This document shows, one piece after another, positions 1-8,747 of a stretch of 64,000 nt of DNA (position 1 is its first letter; each line of letters begins with the position of its first letter). The DNA comes from Rummeliibacillus sp044763875 (GTDB lineage: Bacteria > Bacillota > Bacilli > Bacillales_A > Planococcaceae). The position numbers were made by a program, and so were the translations under genes. The stretch is from positions 243,187 to 307,186 of the forward strand of contig NZ_JBIWGZ010000005.1 in the NCBI RefSeq assembly GCF_044763875.1. Reading direction: 5' to 3'. Under the pieces are notes generated by a model, which saw only the letters and a list, made by a program, of their open reading frames with translations, made no database searches and was not told the origin of the DNA.

Positions 1-1083
1 CAGCTCAACATCAATTACCCACATTTCACTTCTACTATTAGTGCGAATTGGAGGTCCCCAAAAACCGAAACCTGATGAAACAAGTATATGTGTTGTCTTT
101 TTCAATAGATACCCATAATCAAGTTCAAACGTTTTTTTTGTAATCCATTGATTCGGCCACATTTGACCTAAATGGGTATGTCCAGAAAGGTGTACGTCTA
201 CCCCAAGCTCGACTGGCGTTTCTAAATCTGACGGGGTATGGTCCATAACAATCCAAGGTAAACGAGTATTCACCACAGTAGATAACTGTTGTAGAGACTT
301 ACGACTTTTATTTGTTTTGTCTTCTCTTCCTGTAACATAAAACGAATCCGCTATACAAATTGTTTCATCTTGTAAAATTTGTACCCCTGATTTTTTCATC
401 TCATTTACAAAGGTAGGAATTGCTTTTCCGTAGTATTCATGGTTTCCTAACACACCATAAACACCATATGTAGCAGTTAATGTCTTCATGACTACATCCA
501 TGTCGTATGCTTTATACCAATATGGATGATCATCTACAATATCCCCTACTAGAAAAACAATATCGGGTTTTTCAGCATTCGAACGCGTAACAAATTTCTG
601 TAAAAGATTTTTATTGGACAAGATACCGAGATGAAAATCAGAAGCAATAACCATTCTAAAATTTTGGATTGTCTGATGCTGTTTTTTTATTTGTATTGTT
701 TTCCTATGAACAACTGGAGAATATGCCATATATGAACCAAATCCAATAATAGCTATAAATAAAAACAAGATAATATAACCTACCCACACTATATGAAATG
801 ACGGTACTAGCCATAACAAAAAGTTTGCAATTGGGAACAATAGAAGTCCGTACTCCATCAAAATCATCCAGTAACAACTAACTACTTTCGTTATTCGAAA
901 ACGTTCATTGAAATTACTAATGACAATACTATAAGCAAAGTACAACCATACAATTGAAAAAACAATTGGCATCTTCATATGAAAAGCTAATTCTAACCAA
1001 TGATAAACATTCCATCCAAGATAATAGACAATTGCATTATATAAAACGAAAAATACGAAACCTACTATCATTCTTCTTTTCAT
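1..1083 (-). CDS. Membrane metallophosphoesterase (YkuE/YaeI-like), C-terminus off the window
   Basis: The reverse strand is open from an ATG at 1083 to the window edge, giving 361 visible codons. The first ~130 residues are hydrophobic with about four membrane segments. After them come calcineurin-type metallophosphoesterase motifs in order: ASDFHLG, GDIVDDH, GNHEYYG and, near the visible end, SGHTHLGQ. Known relatives (YkuE, YaeI) are membrane-tethered phosphoesterases, some acting on lipid or UDP-lipid pyrophosphates; the substrate here is unknown. I chose ATG 1083 because the AAAGAGG at 1094-1100 is about 10 nt upstream, whereas the in-frame ATG at 1092 touches it. It is divergent from the lia operon. 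Confidence 0.85.
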   Translation of the reverse strand, partial: MKRRMIVGFVFFVLYNAIVYYLGWNVYHWLELAFHMKMPIVFSIVWLYFAYSIVISNFNERFRITKVVSCYWMILMEYGLLLFPIANFLLWLVPSFHIVWVGYIILFLFIAIIGFGSYMAYSPVVHRKTIQIKKQHQTIQNFRMVIASDFHLGILSNKNLLQKFVTRSNAEKPDIVFLVGDIVDDHPYWYKAYDMDVVMKTLTATYGVYGVLGNHEYYGKAIPTFVNEMKKSGVQILQDETICIADSFYVTGREDKTNKSRKSLQQLSTVVNTRLPWIVMDHTPSDLETPVELGVDVHLSGHTHLGQMWPNQWITKKTFELDYGYLLKKTTHILVSSGFGFWGPPIRTNSRSEMWVIDVEL

Positions 1084-1183
1084 TATTGACATACCTCTTT
1101 TCGAGCCGATATTAATTTCCTTGTAGACATTTTACAAATAAAACACCATTCACTTCAATTATAACCAGTCGTAGATGCTCTCA

Positions 1184-1193
1184 GTCTCCAGAC
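1184..1193. promoter_or_regulatory. Candidate LiaR operator upstream of liaI
   Basis: GTCTCCAGAC is a 4-2-4 inverted repeat about 28 bp upstream of the putative -35 box of liaI. LiaR/VraR family boxes are short AGTC/GACT-type inverted repeats, so the position and form fit. Assignment is inference. Confidence 0.35.
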
Positions 1194-1220
1194 CTAGATT
1201 AAAATCCACTTCCAGCCCGT

Positions 1221-1248
1221 TTGGACGAATCAAAATTCTGGGTATCAT
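1221..1248 (+). promoter_or_regulatory. Sigma-A promoter of liaIH
   Basis: TTGGAC at 1221-1226 and TATCAT at 1243-1248 are separated by 16 bp, 30 bp before the liaI start codon. Confidence 0.6.
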
Positions 1249-1278
1249 AAAGGTACAAACGAAGGGAGGAAATAACCA

Positions 1279-1635
1279 ATGAAGAAATTTGGTTTATTAA
1301 TCATCGGCGTAATCGCTGCCATTACGATTTTAAGTTCTTTAGGAGCTTTATTAGGTTTAGCTATTTCAGCAGCAATTTTATTTGCAGGTATTCACTACTA
1401 TTTGAAAAGTAATTCTACTTTTTCAAAAGTTGTTTGGGCATTTGTTGCCATTACTGGATTATTAACATCTACTGCAAATATTCCAGGTTTTATCGGCTTA
1501 GCTGCAATTGCGATTTTATGGTTCATCGTCCGTAAATGGAATGGCTCAGAAGATTATAGCAACTCTTTCTTTGCTCCAAAAAAGGATGACCCATTCACAA
1601 ATTTTGAAAATCAATGGAATGAACTAACAAAATAA
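1279..1635 (+). CDS. liaI: LiaI-like small membrane protein
   Basis: 118-residue protein, mostly hydrophobic, with about four membrane segments in the first 88 residues and a polar acidic tail. Length and position directly before a PspA/IM30 gene match Bacillus subtilis LiaI (126 aa), which anchors LiaH at the membrane under envelope stress. The ribosome site is AGGGAGG at 1264-1270. Only 15 nt separate it from liaH, so the pair is surely co-transcribed. Sequence conservation of LiaI is low, so the name rests on topology and context. Confidence 0.8.
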   Translation: MKKFGLLIIGVIAAITILSSLGALLGLAISAAILFAGIHYYLKSNSTFSKVVWAFVAITGLLTSTANIPGFIGLAAIAILWFIVRKWNGSEDYSNSFFAPKKDDPFTNFENQWNELTK

Positions 1636-1650
1636 CAGGGGGTATCAACC

Positions 1651-2307
1651 ATGGTCAACTTATTACAACGATTAAAATATACTATAGAGGCAGATCTTCA
1701 TCATTTGTTCGATAAGAAAGAAGAAAAAAATCCAATAGCGATGTTAAATCAATATGTCCGCGAAGCAGAAAAACAAACAGAAGAAACAGGTAAATGGTTA
1801 GAAAGACAAGGCCAACTGAAACAAAAGCTTGAAAAAGAACTTGAAGAAACAATGGAAATGCATGACAAACGTTCAAAACAATTAGAACTTGCAAAATTAA
1901 GTGGTGAACAAGATTTAATTAGTTTTGCAGAACAAGAAATTCAAACATATACACAACGCAGTATTGTTTTAAGAGATAGTATCGATAAAACTACTGAAGA
2001 ACTATTTGGTCTTGAACGTAAATATGAAGAAATGAAACACAAGATTAAAGATATGAAAGTCCGTCAATTGCAACTGATGGGAAAAGAAAATGTAGTTCGT
2101 GCACATAACCAAATGGATCACATCCTAAATCCCGAGTCTACTAGCAATAGTAATAAAAGACTTAATTCATTTGATGAAATGGAAAACTATATTGAACGTC
2201 TTGGTCAAAAAATCGACCGTGAGCATGAGGTAACTTCTATGGAAGAACGTCTAGCACTACTTGAAAAACAAGCAACAAAAAAAGAGAAGACAGAATTACT
2301 ACAATAG
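1651..2307 (+). CDS. liaH: LiaH, phage-shock protein A (PspA/IM30) family
   Basis: 218-residue protein that is nearly all alpha-helical coiled coil, with the PspA family N-terminus (LLQRLKYTIEADLHHLFDKKE) and the heptad-rich, highly charged central region. PspA/LiaH proteins form large oligomers that stabilise the inner leaflet when the membrane or lipid II cycle is attacked. Encoded just after liaI, before a strong terminator, as in B. subtilis, where liaIH is the main LiaR-induced transcript. Close to the usual length (225 aa). Confidence 0.9.
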   Translation: MVNLLQRLKYTIEADLHHLFDKKEEKNPIAMLNQYVREAEKQTEETGKWLERQGQLKQKLEKELEETMEMHDKRSKQLELAKLSGEQDLISFAEQEIQTYTQRSIVLRDSIDKTTEELFGLERKYEEMKHKIKDMKVRQLQLMGKENVVRAHNQMDHILNPESTSNSNKRLNSFDEMENYIERLGQKIDREHEVTSMEERLALLEKQATKKEKTELLQ

Positions 2308-2336
2308 CTAGACTTCCACAGGACTATCGTTATACT

Positions 2337-2365
2337 AAAAAAGAGAAGGATGTCCTTCTCTTTTT
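2337..2365 (+). terminator. Terminator/attenuator between liaIH and liaFSR
   Basis: AAAGAGAAGGA and TCCTTCTCTTT form an 11-bp stem with a 2-nt gap, flanked by an A-run and a T-run. It would limit read-through from liaIH into liaFSR. Confidence 0.8.
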
Positions 2366-2410
2366 CGCATTTATTGTTTGGCTTTGTTATGGAGTTTAAT
2401 TTTAATTGAG

Positions 2411-2461
2411 CGAAAAGAGACGACTACTATGGGAAAACAAACCAGACGAGACCCACAGCGA
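2411..2461 (+). repeat. Degenerate fragment of the Bacillales REP-like repeat
   Basis: The stretch holds GGGAAAACaaacCAGACGAGAC and CCACAGCG, matching the middle of the full element at 15194-15304. It lies in the liaH-liaF gap. Confidence 0.55.
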
Positions 2462-2520
2462 AAAATTAATATATCCATAATTTAGTAAAACAAAGCCTAT
2501 TTTTTAGAAGGAGGCCACCA

Positions 2521-3216
2521 ATGACTCATTTTTCAACAAACAAACTGACAACGCTTGTGATTTCTGCTTTTTTGCTTATTTTTATAGAATCTACATTCTT
2601 TGATAATGGCAGTTTCATGTTTGCGATTATGGGTGCTTTTTTCATATATATAAGCATACGTAAAAGACGGAAATGGCTTTTTTGGGTCGGCGTATTTTGT
2701 GTAGCGATTACACTCATGTCCATGTGGAGTTTACGAATTATCGTGGTAACTACTTTAATTTATGTGTTATGGCAAATGAAAAAAGGTGATCCGATTCAGA
2801 TTTCATTTGCAAAGCCCGTATCTCAAAAAACAGTTGGTCACCCGATTAAAAACCATTTTTTTTCATTTCAAAGTACGCCATTACAATCTTATGAGTGGCA
2901 AGATGTGCATATTCAAAGTCTTGTAGGTGATTTGCATATTGATACTACCCAAACCGTATTACCAAAGGGAACTTCGCTTATTTCCATTCGCCAAGGATTT
3001 GGAAAAGTTCGGATTATTGTCCCTTACGAAGTACCTGTTCGTCTTCATTACAATACTTTTGTTGGTGATGCAAAATGTTTTGGAACGACTTTCCCACGCA
3101 TTTGGCACGATACCCTTACACTTCGTGATGGTTATGAATATATTGAAGAAGGAAGTTCCGAACTAATTATTACCGTTTCAACATTTTTGGGAGATGTTGA
3201 GGTGATTCGCCAATGA
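2521..3216 (+). CDS. liaF: LiaF, negative regulator of LiaSR
   Basis: 231 residues. Four membrane segments lie at about 9-25, 31-47, 51-68 and 70-85, followed by a soluble beta-rich domain (about 120-231) of the cell-wall-active antibiotic response family (DUF2154/LiaF C-terminal). In B. subtilis LiaF holds LiaS inactive until cell-wall antibiotics arrive. The start follows AGAAGGAGG. The stop overlaps the liaS start by 4 nt (ATGA), indicating translational coupling. liaG, normally between liaH and liaF, is missing. Confidence 0.92.
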   Translation: MTHFSTNKLTTLVISAFLLIFIESTFFDNGSFMFAIMGAFFIYISIRKRRKWLFWVGVFCVAITLMSMWSLRIIVVTTLIYVLWQMKKGDPIQISFAKPVSQKTVGHPIKNHFFSFQSTPLQSYEWQDVHIQSLVGDLHIDTTQTVLPKGTSLISIRQGFGKVRIIVPYEVPVRLHYNTFVGDAKCFGTTFPRIWHDTLTLRDGYEYIEEGSSELIITVSTFLGDVEVIRQ

Positions 3217-4262
3217 CCAAATTTTTGACTCGAGCGATTAGCTTTTTCTTCTTTGAAATGATCATTCTAACTACGATTTTCTTTATTCTATATGGTTCAA
3301 ACTTAGCCAATTGGGAAATTCTATGGACGACCAATTATTGGAATTTACCAATCGTCATTTTATTCATTATCTTACTTTTCATTTTCAGCATTTGTATCTC
3401 TTCTTGGAGTTTGCTATTAGTACAGCAAAAAGAGCGTCAATTCGAGCAAGCTTTACAAAATGTCTTAAAAAATGACAATATTCCACATGAAACATTTGAT
3501 GTAAATACTAGTTTACAAAAATCATTAAATGACACAAAAGAATTAATCAGTACTCAACGCAAAAGTCTGCAAAAACTAACGAATGATAAAGCGGTCAATC
3601 AAGACCAAATCATTCAAGAACGTATCATTCAGGAAAGGCAACGTCTAGCAAGAGAACTTCATGATTCTGTCTCACAACAACTATTCGCTGCTTCTATGTT
3701 GCTTTCAACAGTTAACGAAACAGCAGCTGAGGATTTACCTAATCATACGAAGAATACGCTCCTACAAACGGAACAAATCGTTCAACAAGCACAGCTGGAG
3801 ATGCGAGCCCTTTTACTTCACCTTCGCCCCGTCGCATTAAAAAATAAATCATTGACACAAGGTCTGGAAGATCTATTAATTGAATTACAGCAAAAGGTAT
3901 CCTTTAAAATTAAATATCGCTTAGAAGATGTACACCTGTCAAAAGGTGCTGAGGATCATTTATTCAGAATCGCTCAAGAAACATTATCCAATACATTAAG
4001 ACACGCAAAAGCAACTGAACTAGAATTACTACTAGTTGAACGAAATAAACGCGTCATTTTCCGGGTACAAGATAATGGTGTTGGATTTAAAACAGTTGAT
4101 GAAAAAGCAGGTTCCTATGGTTTATACAATATAGAAGAACGTGCAGTCGAAATAGGCGGAACATGTAAAATCGTATCTGTCCCATCACAAGGTACAGTTG
4201 TTGAAATACAAATTCCAGTAGAAAAGGAGATGTTAAAGAATGATTCGGATTCTATTAGCTGA
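3213..4262 (+). CDS. liaS: LiaS sensor histidine kinase (NarL-type)
   Basis: 349 residues with two N-terminal membrane helices (about 8-28 and 46-70), a short coiled linker and a HisKA_3 dimerisation domain with the phospho-acceptor in RELHDSVSQQ (His150). The HATPase follows, with an N-box near ETLSNTLRHAKA and a G-box at DNGVGFK. The short extracellular loop is typical of intramembrane-sensing kinases that detect lipid II-cycle inhibitors through LiaF. It overlaps liaF by 4 nt and liaR by 23 nt, giving a tight three-gene unit. Confidence 0.93.
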   Translation: MTKFLTRAISFFFFEMIILTTIFFILYGSNLANWEILWTTNYWNLPIVILFIILLFIFSICISSWSLLLVQQKERQFEQALQNVLKNDNIPHETFDVNTSLQKSLNDTKELISTQRKSLQKLTNDKAVNQDQIIQERIIQERQRLARELHDSVSQQLFAASMLLSTVNETAAEDLPNHTKNTLLQTEQIVQQAQLEMRALLLHLRPVALKNKSLTQGLEDLLIELQQKVSFKIKYRLEDVHLSKGAEDHLFRIAQETLSNTLRHAKATELELLLVERNKRVIFRVQDNGVGFKTVDEKAGSYGLYNIEERAVEIGGTCKIVSVPSQGTVVEIQIPVEKEMLKNDSDSIS

Positions 4263-4875
4263 TGATCATGAAATGGTGCGTATTGGCGTTTCGGCCTACT
4301 TACAGGCACAATCTGATATGGAGGTTGTTGCAGAAGCAACAAATGGTAGGGAAGCTGTCGACCTAGCACTAGAACATCGCCCTGATATCATTTTAATGGA
4401 CATGGTTATGCCAATTATGACCGGAGCTGAAGCAACAGCAGCGATTATCAAACAATGGCCAGAAGCTAAAATAATGATTGTTACAAGTTTTTTAGAGGAT
4501 GACAAAGTATATCCTGCTTTAGAAGCTGGAGCAATCAGCTATCTACTAAAAACAACGAATGCTAAGCAAATTGCTGAAGCTATTCGTAGTACCTGTGATG
4601 GTCAACCTATTTTAGAACCAGAAGTAACAAATAAAATGATGCAGCGGATGCGCCACAAGGATAGACCACTTCATGAAGATTTAACAGAACGTGAACATGA
4701 AGTCCTTTTACTAATGGCTCAAGGAAAAACCAATCAAGACATTGCGGACGAACTATTTATCGCTTTAAAAACTGTCAAAACACATGTAAGTAATATTCTC
4801 TCCAAATTAGAAGTACAAGATCGTACACAAGCAGTCGTTTATGCATTTAATCATCAACTCGTTCCAATTAAATAG
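4240..4875 (+). CDS. liaR: LiaR response regulator (NarL/LuxR family)
   Basis: 211 residues. The receiver domain has acidic Asp8-Asp9, phospho-acceptor Asp54 in ILMDMVMP, and Lys104. A LuxR-type helix-turn-helix spans about 147-205 (TEREHEVLLLMAQGKTNQDI). It activates liaIH and often other envelope genes. Start lies inside the 3' end of liaS. A clean terminator follows, so liaFSR ends here. Confidence 0.93.
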   Translation: MIRILLADDHEMVRIGVSAYLQAQSDMEVVAEATNGREAVDLALEHRPDIILMDMVMPIMTGAEATAAIIKQWPEAKIMIVTSFLEDDKVYPALEAGAISYLLKTTNAKQIAEAIRSTCDGQPILEPEVTNKMMQRMRHKDRPLHEDLTEREHEVLLLMAQGKTNQDIADELFIALKTVKTHVSNILSKLEVQDRTQAVVYAFNHQLVPIK

Positions 4876-4882
4876 TATGGAG

Positions 4883-4905
4883 CCACTCAAAATGAGTGGT
4901 TTTTT
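4883..4905 (+). terminator. Terminator of the lia operon
   Basis: CCACTCA-AAA-TGAGTGG, a perfect 7-bp stem followed by six or more T. Confidence 0.85.
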
Positions 4906-4933
4906 CCAAATTATTTCCTTTTTATAATAAAAA

Positions 4934-4963
4934 TTTCGCAAATTTGTAAATAGTTTGCGGAAA
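4934..4963. promoter_or_regulatory. Inverted repeat upstream of the HTH-TPR regulator
   Basis: TTTCGCAAA (4934-4942) and TTTGCGGAAA (4954-4963) are inverted across an 11-nt spacer, about 80 bp before the start codon. It may be an autoregulatory site. It does not match the PlcR box. Confidence 0.35.
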
Positions 4964-5042
4964 ATGCACCTTTCTACCGATTTAAATTCCTTTAAAATCA
5001 TGCAATAATTCTAAAAATAGTACAAAAGTTGAAAGGATTATT

Positions 5043-6338
5043 ATGCAAAATATTGGGAATATTATAAAATCCGAACGCATTAAACAACATATAACTCAAA
5101 AAGCATTAGCCCAAGATATTTGTTCTACTTCTTATCTAAGTAAAATTGAAAGTGGCAAACAAATTCCACTAGATGAAGTAAAAAATGCACTTCTTAAACG
5201 ACTAAGTATTAATTTAGACCATTACATAGACGTAGATGAAGATCAGTTTATGGAAGATAGCTATAAAGTCATTAAAAAAGTTCTTCTAAAAAATGATCCA
5301 TCCCTAACGAAAGAAACAATAGAATATTATAAATCGATGAATCTAGAGTTTAGTAATGTAGAAAATTTCTATACATTTAACATAAGACTACTCCGGTTGT
5401 TCCTAATGACGGATGAACCTTTAGATAAAATCACTACCCTTCTAAATGCGTTGACTACTATGGAAGAGAATTTAAATGATCACCAAAAATTCTTCTATTA
5501 CACTAATTGTTATTTGTATTGTTTGCGTTCTAATAAATACAAAACAGGATTATCTTTTCTCGAAAAAGCTGGGATATTAATGCCAAATATTCAGCTTACT
5601 AAATGGGAAAGAGCAGAGTATTATTTCATGTTAAGCTCGGTATATCATAAACTATACCGAACATTAAATGCGATTGAGTATGCACAACAAGCAATGAAAC
5701 TCTATACAGAATTAGATTATCATCAACAAATGGTCAACTGTTATATAAGATTAGGCCTATCTCATATACAAAATGGTCATTATAATTGTGCACTCGAAAT
5801 CTTCGACAATTGCTATAATGTGTGCAATAAATACAATTTAGAAGAAAATTACGGTATTATATTCCAAAATTTAGGATACATTTATGCTTTAGAAGGAGAT
5901 TCCAGAGGAGCTATTTCATATTACAGAAAAAGTTTAGCTGTCAAAAAGGAGCCTATACGTATTCTTATTACGATCCATTCTATGGTCAAAGAATATTCAA
6001 AGTTAAATAATGCGACAAGCGTAGAGACATGGTGCAAAAAAGGATTACAGCTGATAGATGATCACCGTATTGAAGAAACGGCAAAAGAATTTGTTTATCA
6101 TTTTAATATTTATAAAATAATTCATCACCTAAGTGATTTTGACGAGAGTTTTATTGCTAGCGCTATAAATTTTTTTCAACAAACACAAGATTACAAAAAT
6201 GTTTATAAATATACTACTTTACTTGGCAATTTATTATGTGAACAAAATGAATATAAAAAAGCATCACACTATTTCCAGAGAGCAACCGAGGCAATGTATG
6301 CAATGCATAATATTAAAGTCTGGGAAGATTTATCTTAA
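5043..6338 (+). CDS. HTH-XRE/TPR transcriptional regulator, RRNPPD-like (NprR-sized)
   Basis: 431 residues. An XRE helix-turn-helix occupies about 5-56 (ITQKALAQDICSTSYLSKIESGKQIP). The rest is helical TPR repeats, most clearly about 190-310, e.g. the AIEYAQQAMKLY and AISYYRKSLAVKK units. The architecture and length resemble the RRNPPD quorum-sensing family (NprR, about 423 aa), which binds secreted signalling peptides. No small pro-peptide gene follows: a terminator comes within a few nt and the next gene is convergent. It may be an orphan receptor, or respond to a peptide encoded elsewhere. Some HTH-TPR proteins are not peptide receptors. Confidence 0.8.
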   Translation: MQNIGNIIKSERIKQHITQKALAQDICSTSYLSKIESGKQIPLDEVKNALLKRLSINLDHYIDVDEDQFMEDSYKVIKKVLLKNDPSLTKETIEYYKSMNLEFSNVENFYTFNIRLLRLFLMTDEPLDKITTLLNALTTMEENLNDHQKFFYYTNCYLYCLRSNKYKTGLSFLEKAGILMPNIQLTKWERAEYYFMLSSVYHKLYRTLNAIEYAQQAMKLYTELDYHQQMVNCYIRLGLSHIQNGHYNCALEIFDNCYNVCNKYNLEENYGIIFQNLGYIYALEGDSRGAISYYRKSLAVKKEPIRILITIHSMVKEYSKLNNATSVETWCKKGLQLIDDHRIEETAKEFVYHFNIYKIIHHLSDFDESFIASAINFFQQTQDYKNVYKYTTLLGNLLCEQNEYKKASHYFQRATEAMYAMHNIKVWEDLS

Positions 6339-6344
6339 TATACT

Positions 6345-6388
6345 GAAAAAAAATAGCTATACCGAAATCCCGGTATAGCTATTTTTTT
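6345..6388. terminator. Bidirectional terminator
   Basis: AATAGCTATACCG pairs with CGGTATAGCTATT, with an A-run before and a T-run after. It sits between convergent genes ending at 6338 and 6392. Confidence 0.88.
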
Positions 6389-6391
6389 ATT

Positions 6392-8593
6392 TTAAACGAT
6401 AGGAACATTGACAGTTACTTTGAATAAATCTCCATCTACAGTAATATCCATTTTACCTTCATGTAAATCTACAATAGATTGTGAAATGGCTAAACCAAGT
6501 CCAGACCCGTCTGTATGGCGTGATGTATCTGCACGTTTAAAGCGTTCATATAACTCCTCTACATTTTGGTCTCCTAGCTCATATTTCGTGATGTTTTTAA
6601 TCACAAACTGTGCTTGTTGCTCTACTTTATCCAATGAAATATAAACTCGCGTACCTTCTAAAGTGTATTTCAAAGCATTAATAATGAGATTATCCAACAC
6701 ACGCCACCATTTTTGTCCATCAACATATGCCATTAGTGGTTCGTCTGTTATATGAATACGGAAATCCATTGCAGCTTTTTCCATGTCTTCTTCATGTTCT
6801 CCAAGGGCTTGTTGCAACAGCTGGTTTAAATTCACTTTTTGCTTTTGTAATTCTATATTTCCGGAAGCCATTTTTGAAACTTCAAACAAATCCTCAATTA
6901 GCGTTTTTAATCGCTGAGATTTTTTATCTAAGATTGCTATATAGCTATTTCGTTCATCCTCGGTTAAATCGGGATTTTTCAATAAATCAGTATACGTAAT
7001 AATTGAAGTAAGTGGTGTTCTTAAATCATGGCTTACATTTGTGATTAACTCTGTTTTTAGCCGCTCACTTTTCGCCTGCTCTGTTAAAGAAGTACTCACC
7101 CCTTCGCGTAAACGATTTAAATTAGTAGCATGTTTAGCAAAAACGGATTTACCTCGAACTTTAATCTCGCTGTTTAATCGTCCTTCTGCCATATCCTCTG
7201 TTTGCTTCATGATTTTATTTAAATAGCTCATACGACGTAAGAAAATAATCGTTGCAGGTAAAGCAATTGTAAAGAATAACACGATATAGACCGGCACCAA
7301 TTCATATGCGGTCATTGCCCCGACAATCCCAACTCCTGCTAAAAAGACAATAACTAAAAGTGCAACAGATTGTAATCCAACGCTCATGTTTAAAAATAGA
7401 TTTCCTAAATCCTGAGCAACATGTAGACTTAGGGATTTTTTATAAGCTCTTAACCGTTTTTCTTCCGTATTCATATCTTCTATCATTAGAAGTAATTGTG
7501 CCACCGCTAACCATACTAAAAGGTAAAGAATAGGAATAGCTACTACAAGTACTGCAATAAAAGAAAACATATTATAAATAAAGTTAGAGTGAGCAAGATG
7601 ATCTGACAACACCATTAAGTCAATAATGACACCATATCCAGTGATGAATAAGCAAAATGCTCGTGCATCAATTGGCCATTTACGAATAGTGCGTAGTAAA
7701 GAATTTTCCTTGTTCACTTCAAATTTAAATGGTCTATTGAAAAATAATACTATAAGAGACACTAAACTTAAGATCCAAAAGATTACTAGTAATCTTTGGT
7801 GAAATTTAAAGTCCTTATATTCTTGATAAAAAACTGAATTTTGGAATGCTGTTTTGGATATTTGAATTTCACCTTCATATTGATGAGTTGTATTTTGAAT
7901 ATTATCTGATATATTAAATGAAATTCCATTATCTGTAGTTGTCATATCACTCACAGAAGTTTCATTAAGAGTAGAAGAATTGAAAGTGCTTTGCCTATCA
8001 TATTCGTGAGTATAAACGGCTGTATCATTAAAGTTTCCTGCTGTGAATGTTGTGCCTGTTGTTAAATCAGTTAATTTATACGCAAAGTAATCATAGCTAT
8101 TTAAAAAATCCTTCTTACGATTTTCTAAATCACTTACATACTTATCGATTTCTCTTTCTTTAATCTTGAAAATCTTTTCGCTAACATAATTATTATCTTC
8201 AAAGTTCTTTGTAATATCTTTAATCTTTTTGTCTCGTTCTGTGGTTAGGGCTTTCTCAACGGAAGTTGCTTTTGAGCTTCTTGCTTCATCAACTTTATCT
8301 TTATACTGGTCATTGATATTCGTAATTTGCTCACTTAAACTCCCATAATAATTTCTGTAATCATCTATTTCTTGATCTGTTACCTTTAATTTCTTTTTTG
8401 CTAAGGTAGCATTTAATGGATTTAATACAAATGAACCTAATTGATCAGTGAAATTTTGATACTCTGATTGAAAAGTATCTGACTCAAAAAAGTTTTTTGC
8501 TAAATATTGGTTCCCGTACTCTAGAAGGGTAAATGCTCCGATTAATATCATACAGATCAAGGAAAGTAAAACAGTGTTTTTAGATTTTTTCAT
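6392..8593 (-). CDS. Large sensor histidine kinase (OmpR-system partner)
   Basis: 733 residues from ATG 8593, which has GGGGGAG 7 nt upstream; a TTG start at 8608 is less likely. A membrane helix at about 8-26 is followed by a ~240-residue extracytoplasmic, coiled-coil-rich sensor region. Several further membrane helices lie at about 270-450, then a HAMP-like linker, a HisKA domain with NVSHDLRTPL (His522) and a HATPase (NALKY, GSGLGLAIS). The multi-helix middle is unusual for a plain two-TM kinase. It is transcribed with the response regulator upstream and coupled to a small membrane ORF. The stimulus is unknown; envelope sensing is a guess. Confidence 0.9.
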   Translation of the reverse strand: MKKSKNTVLLSLICMILIGAFTLLEYGNQYLAKNFFESDTFQSEYQNFTDQLGSFVLNPLNATLAKKKLKVTDQEIDDYRNYYGSLSEQITNINDQYKDKVDEARSSKATSVEKALTTERDKKIKDITKNFEDNNYVSEKIFKIKEREIDKYVSDLENRKKDFLNSYDYFAYKLTDLTTGTTFTAGNFNDTAVYTHEYDRQSTFNSSTLNETSVSDMTTTDNGISFNISDNIQNTTHQYEGEIQISKTAFQNSVFYQEYKDFKFHQRLLVIFWILSLVSLIVLFFNRPFKFEVNKENSLLRTIRKWPIDARAFCLFITGYGVIIDLMVLSDHLAHSNFIYNMFSFIAVLVVAIPILYLLVWLAVAQLLLMIEDMNTEEKRLRAYKKSLSLHVAQDLGNLFLNMSVGLQSVALLVIVFLAGVGIVGAMTAYELVPVYIVLFFTIALPATIIFLRRMSYLNKIMKQTEDMAEGRLNSEIKVRGKSVFAKHATNLNRLREGVSTSLTEQAKSERLKTELITNVSHDLRTPLTSIITYTDLLKNPDLTEDERNSYIAILDKKSQRLKTLIEDLFEVSKMASGNIELQKQKVNLNQLLQQALGEHEEDMEKAAMDFRIHITDEPLMAYVDGQKWWRVLDNLIINALKYTLEGTRVYISLDKVEQQAQFVIKNITKYELGDQNVEELYERFKRADTSRHTDGSGLGLAISQSIVDLHEGKMDITVDGDLFKVTVNVPIV

Positions 8594-8594
8594 A

Positions 8595-8747
8595 TTACAC
8601 TCCCCCAATCACACGTGTAAGCTGTGCAAATTTCCTAGCAAAACTAAAATCCATTAACTGAAAAATAAAGGTTAAACAGTAAAGTAAACTACTTGTGGCA
8701 ATAATTAGTGCGACCATTGACCATATGAATGGACTATGTTTTTTCAA
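8595..8747 (-). CDS. Small membrane protein encoded between response regulator and kinase
   Basis: 50 codons from TTG 8747 (or an internal ATG at 8717, 40 codons). The TTG overlaps the last codons of the response regulator, and the stop at 8595-8597 lies one base before the kinase ATG. The N-terminus is basic (MKKHSPFIW), followed by a membrane helix at about 9-31 and a basic amphipathic tail ending RVIGGV. The tight packing against both neighbours and the signal-anchor-like composition argue for a real, translationally coupled gene. The ribosome site before the TTG is weak. Function unknown; it may modulate the kinase, as other small membrane proteins do. Confidence 0.55.
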   Translation of the reverse strand: MKKHSPFIWSMVALIIATSSLLYCLTFIFQLMDFSFARKFAQLTRVIGGV

